Source: Desulfovibrio sp. (GTDB lineage Bacteria; Desulfobacterota; Desulfovibrionia; Desulfovibrionales; Desulfovibrionaceae). From it: a stretch of 20,233 nucleotides of DNA. The notes below the pieces were generated by a model that had not been told where the DNA came from, searched no databases, and saw only the letters and a list, made by a program, of their open reading frames with translations. Positions 18,342-20,233 of this stretch are shown in pieces. The position numbers and the translations under genes are program-made. The stretch covers positions 1 through 20,233 of the forward strand of contig JAITEY010000255.1 in assembly GCA_031281815.1 (NCBI GenBank), in the 5' to 3' direction. Each line of letters opens with the position of its first letter. Within the stretch, counting starts at the first letter, position 1.

Positions 18342-20233
18342 ATGAGGAGTTCCATCGTGGTCGGCAAATATTTTGCAGTTCTTGTCCTGACCTGCCTGCT
18401 GTTCGGGTTGCGGCCGGACTGTCCGTACGCGAAGACGCCGCCTGAGTATCCGGTGTTCCGCACATATACGGATATTCCCGGCGTCACGGCGGAAGAAATC
18501 GCCGCCATAGAAGCTCTGAAAAAACGCCGCGGCAGTTTCACCTTCGCCATGACCCTCACGACTGAGTCCTTCTACAGGGACGACGGGACCATCGGCGGGT
18601 TCAGCAGCCTGTTCTGCGCCTGGCTGACCGAGTTGTTCGGCGTGCCCTTCAAGCCGGACATCGTGGAGTGGGACGCGCTCATTGCGGGACTGGCCTCCCG
18701 CCGGCTTGATTTCACCGGAGAATTGACGCCGACCCCGGAGCGCCGGAAAATCTACTACATGACCGACGCCATAGCCGAGCGTTCCATCAATTGTTTTCGG
18801 CTTGCCGGCAGCGGGGCATTGCCCGAACCGACGCCCCCGCAGCGGCGGCGTTTCGCATTCTTTCAAGGCACCATCACCGGCGGCAGCGTCGAAGAGGCCG
18901 TTGGTGTCCCCTTTGACGCCGTCTACGTGAAAAACCACGCCGAGGCCGCGGCACTGCTGCGCGAAGGGGCCGTCGACGCCTTTTTCACGGACGGTCCCGC
19001 CGAAGCGGCCTTTGACGTTTACGGCGACATCACGGCGGAGGAATACTTTCCGCCGATTTACCCGCCGGTTTCCCTTTCCACCGCCGACCCCGAACTCGCT
19101 CCCTTTATCGGCGCGGTGCAGAAATATCTGGACCAGGGCGCCGGTTACCACCTGGCGGAGCTGTATAACCGGGGAGATGATGAATATCGAAAGCACAAAT
19201 TTTTTCGTCAGCTTGATGAGAAAGAAAAAGCCTACCTGCACATGCACGGCGACGGGCGCGAGATTCCCGTCGCGGTGAAATACGACAATTATCCTTTTAG
19301 TTTTTATAACACGACGGAGCGGCAGTGGCAGGGCATAGCCCTTGATGTGCTGCATGAAATCAGTGCGCTTTCCGGGCTTTCCTTTGCTGTCGCAAATGCG
19401 CCCGGTACGGCTTGGCCGGAACTGCTCGGCGGACTGGAGGAGGGAAAAGCGGCCCTGATCTCTGAGTTGATTCCCACCAAAGAGCGCAAAGGGCGCTTCC
19501 TCTGGCCGGAGACGCCGTACTGCACCGACAATTTCGCCCTTATCTCCCGCGCGGATAAGGAGAACATCAAGGTCAACCAAATTCTCTACTCCTCGGTGGC
19601 CGTCGCGCGAGGCACCGCATACGAGGAAATCTTCAACTCCTGGTTCCCCAACCACCAGCGTACTGTACGCTTTGACTCCACAAACGAGTGCTTCGCCGCG
19701 TTGGAAAACGGAGAAGTGGATTTCGTCATGGCCGGCAGCGCCTTGATGCTGCACATGACGCACTATCAGGAGAAGCCCTGGTTCAAAGTGAACATCCTGT
19801 TCGCAAACACCTATTCTTCATCCTTCGGCCTGAACAAAAACGAGACAACCCTCTGTTCCATCATCGGCAAGGCGCAGAAGCTGGTGGACACGGAAAGGAT
19901 TGCAGAGCAGTGGACCCGCCGAGTATTCGACTACAAGGCCCAGCTTGCGCACGCCCGGCTGCCCTATATCGTAGGGCTGACCGCCTTGCTGGCCGTGGTC
20001 ATGGCGCTTTTGCTCGTGCTTTTGCAGCGCAGCAGGCACTTTGCAGCGGAACTGGCAGTGCAGGTCGAAGCCGCTGCGCAGGCCTCACGGGCGAAGAGCG
20101 AGTTTCTGTCCCGTATGAGTCACGAAATACGCACGCCCATGAATGTCGTCGTCGGCCTTGCCGAAGTGCTGGTTCAGCGCGATTTGCCCCCGGACGCCGC
20201 AAAGGAGGCCCGGCACATCAGGCAGGCCGGCAT
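18342..20233 (+). CDS. BvgS-like sensor histidine kinase with two periplasmic solute-binding domains, 3' end outside the window
   Basis: Membrane sensor of a two-component phosphorelay; 630 codons are visible. Residues 1-30 are a signal peptide or first span (VGKYFAVLVLTCLLFGL). Residues about 64-290 form a first SBP_bac_3-like (Venus flytrap) domain with LDFTGELTPTPERRKIYYMT. Residues about 305-530 form a second with PFSFYNTTERQWQGIALDVL and ALISELIPTKERKGRF. A span follows at 540-562 (LPYIVGLTALLAVVMALLL), then the HisKA box SEFLSRMSHEIRTPMNVVVG with phospho-acceptor H594. The kinase ATPase domain and any receiver or Hpt domains lie beyond the window. The ATG at 18342-18344 has TAGGA about eight bases upstream. 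It is the only plus-strand gene, divergent from the pyridoxal kinase. Domain order matches BvgS/EvgS without a visible PAS domain before HisKA. The ligand is unknown; amino acids or small organic acids are usual for such domains. Confidence 0.93.
   Translation, partial: MRSSIVVGKYFAVLVLTCLLFGLRPDCPYAKTPPEYPVFRTYTDIPGVTAEEIAAIEALKKRRGSFTFAMTLTTESFYRDDGTIGGFSSLFCAWLTELFGVPFKPDIVEWDALIAGLASRRLDFTGELTPTPERRKIYYMTDAIAERSINCFRLAGSGALPEPTPPQRRRFAFFQGTITGGSVEEAVGVPFDAVYVKNHAEAAALLREGAVDAFFTDGPAEAAFDVYGDITAEEYFPPIYPPVSLSTADPELAPFIGAVQKYLDQGAGYHLAELYNRGDDEYRKHKFFRQLDEKEKAYLHMHGDGREIPVAVKYDNYPFSFYNTTERQWQGIALDVLHEISALSGLSFAVANAPGTAWPELLGGLEEGKAALISELIPTKERKGRFLWPETPYCTDNFALISRADKENIKVNQILYSSVAVARGTAYEEIFNSWFPNHQRTVRFDSTNECFAALENGEVDFVMAGSALMLHMTHYQEKPWFKVNILFANTYSSSFGLNKNETTLCSIIGKAQKLVDTERIAEQWTRRVFDYKAQLAHARLPYIVGLTALLAVVMALLLVLLQRSRHFAAELAVQVEAAAQASRAKSEFLSRMSHEIRTPMNVVVGLAEVLVQRDLPPDAAKEARHIRQAG

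Noticed and set aside
18192..19763. A 523-codon minus-strand open frame opposite the sensor kinase
   Set aside because: The plus strand has a signal peptide, two binding domains and a HisKA box in one frame; the antisense product resembles nothing.

Overview
The window is a GC-rich proteobacterial chromosome segment. Gene content, promoter style and the hairpin-rich spacers fit a sulfate-reducing relative of Desulfovibrio (Desulfovibrionaceae), but this assignment is inference from general resemblance; no marker gene in the window fixes it. Almost all genes are on the minus strand. Only the last gene, a sensor kinase, is on the plus strand.

Left edge (1-1133): a P4-type tyrosine integrase, cut by the window start, faces away from a tRNA-Glu(CTC) gene. 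The tRNA 3' end lies next to the integrase 5' end. This is the usual anatomy of a genomic island inserted at a tRNA 3' end, with the island body to the left, outside the window. Positions 1134-1584 hold no convincing gene.

Polysaccharide and export cluster (1585-14114, minus strand). In transcription order it encodes a WbaP-like initiating sugar-phosphate transferase, a polysaccharide deacetylase and an O-antigen ligase/polymerase-like protein. After a probable internal promoter come a four-helix MacB/DevC-like permease, its separate ATPase, a TolC-like outer-membrane lipoprotein, a periplasmic HlyD/MacA-like adaptor, a UPF0104 (AglD-like) membrane protein, a GT4 glycosyltransferase and a Wzx-like flippase. 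No Wza/Wzc-type outer-membrane channel or copolymerase is visible. A tripartite ABC exporter sits where such genes would be expected, which makes this set the most interesting part of the window. The closest described analogue I can name is the cyanobacterial DevBCA-TolC glycolipid exporter.

Housekeeping run (14114-17697, minus strand): a pyridoxal/pyridoxamine kinase, glutamate racemase (murI) and an MsbA-like lipid exporter. They are tightly spaced and run by overlap into the wbaP-like gene, so envelope precursor supply, lipid flipping and glycan initiation are probably cotranscribed from a promoter near 17805-17833.

Right edge (17698-20233): a 644-bp divergent intergenic region packed with palindromes, then the 5' part of a BvgS-like hybrid sensor kinase with two periplasmic solute-binding domains, one membrane span and a HisKA box. 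It is cut by the window end.

Recurring oddities are GC-rich imperfect repeats in the spacers and one linker of the cluster, an AT-rich patch that covers exactly the periplasmic domain of the ABC permease, and a 37-bp tandem repeat upstream of the deacetylase.
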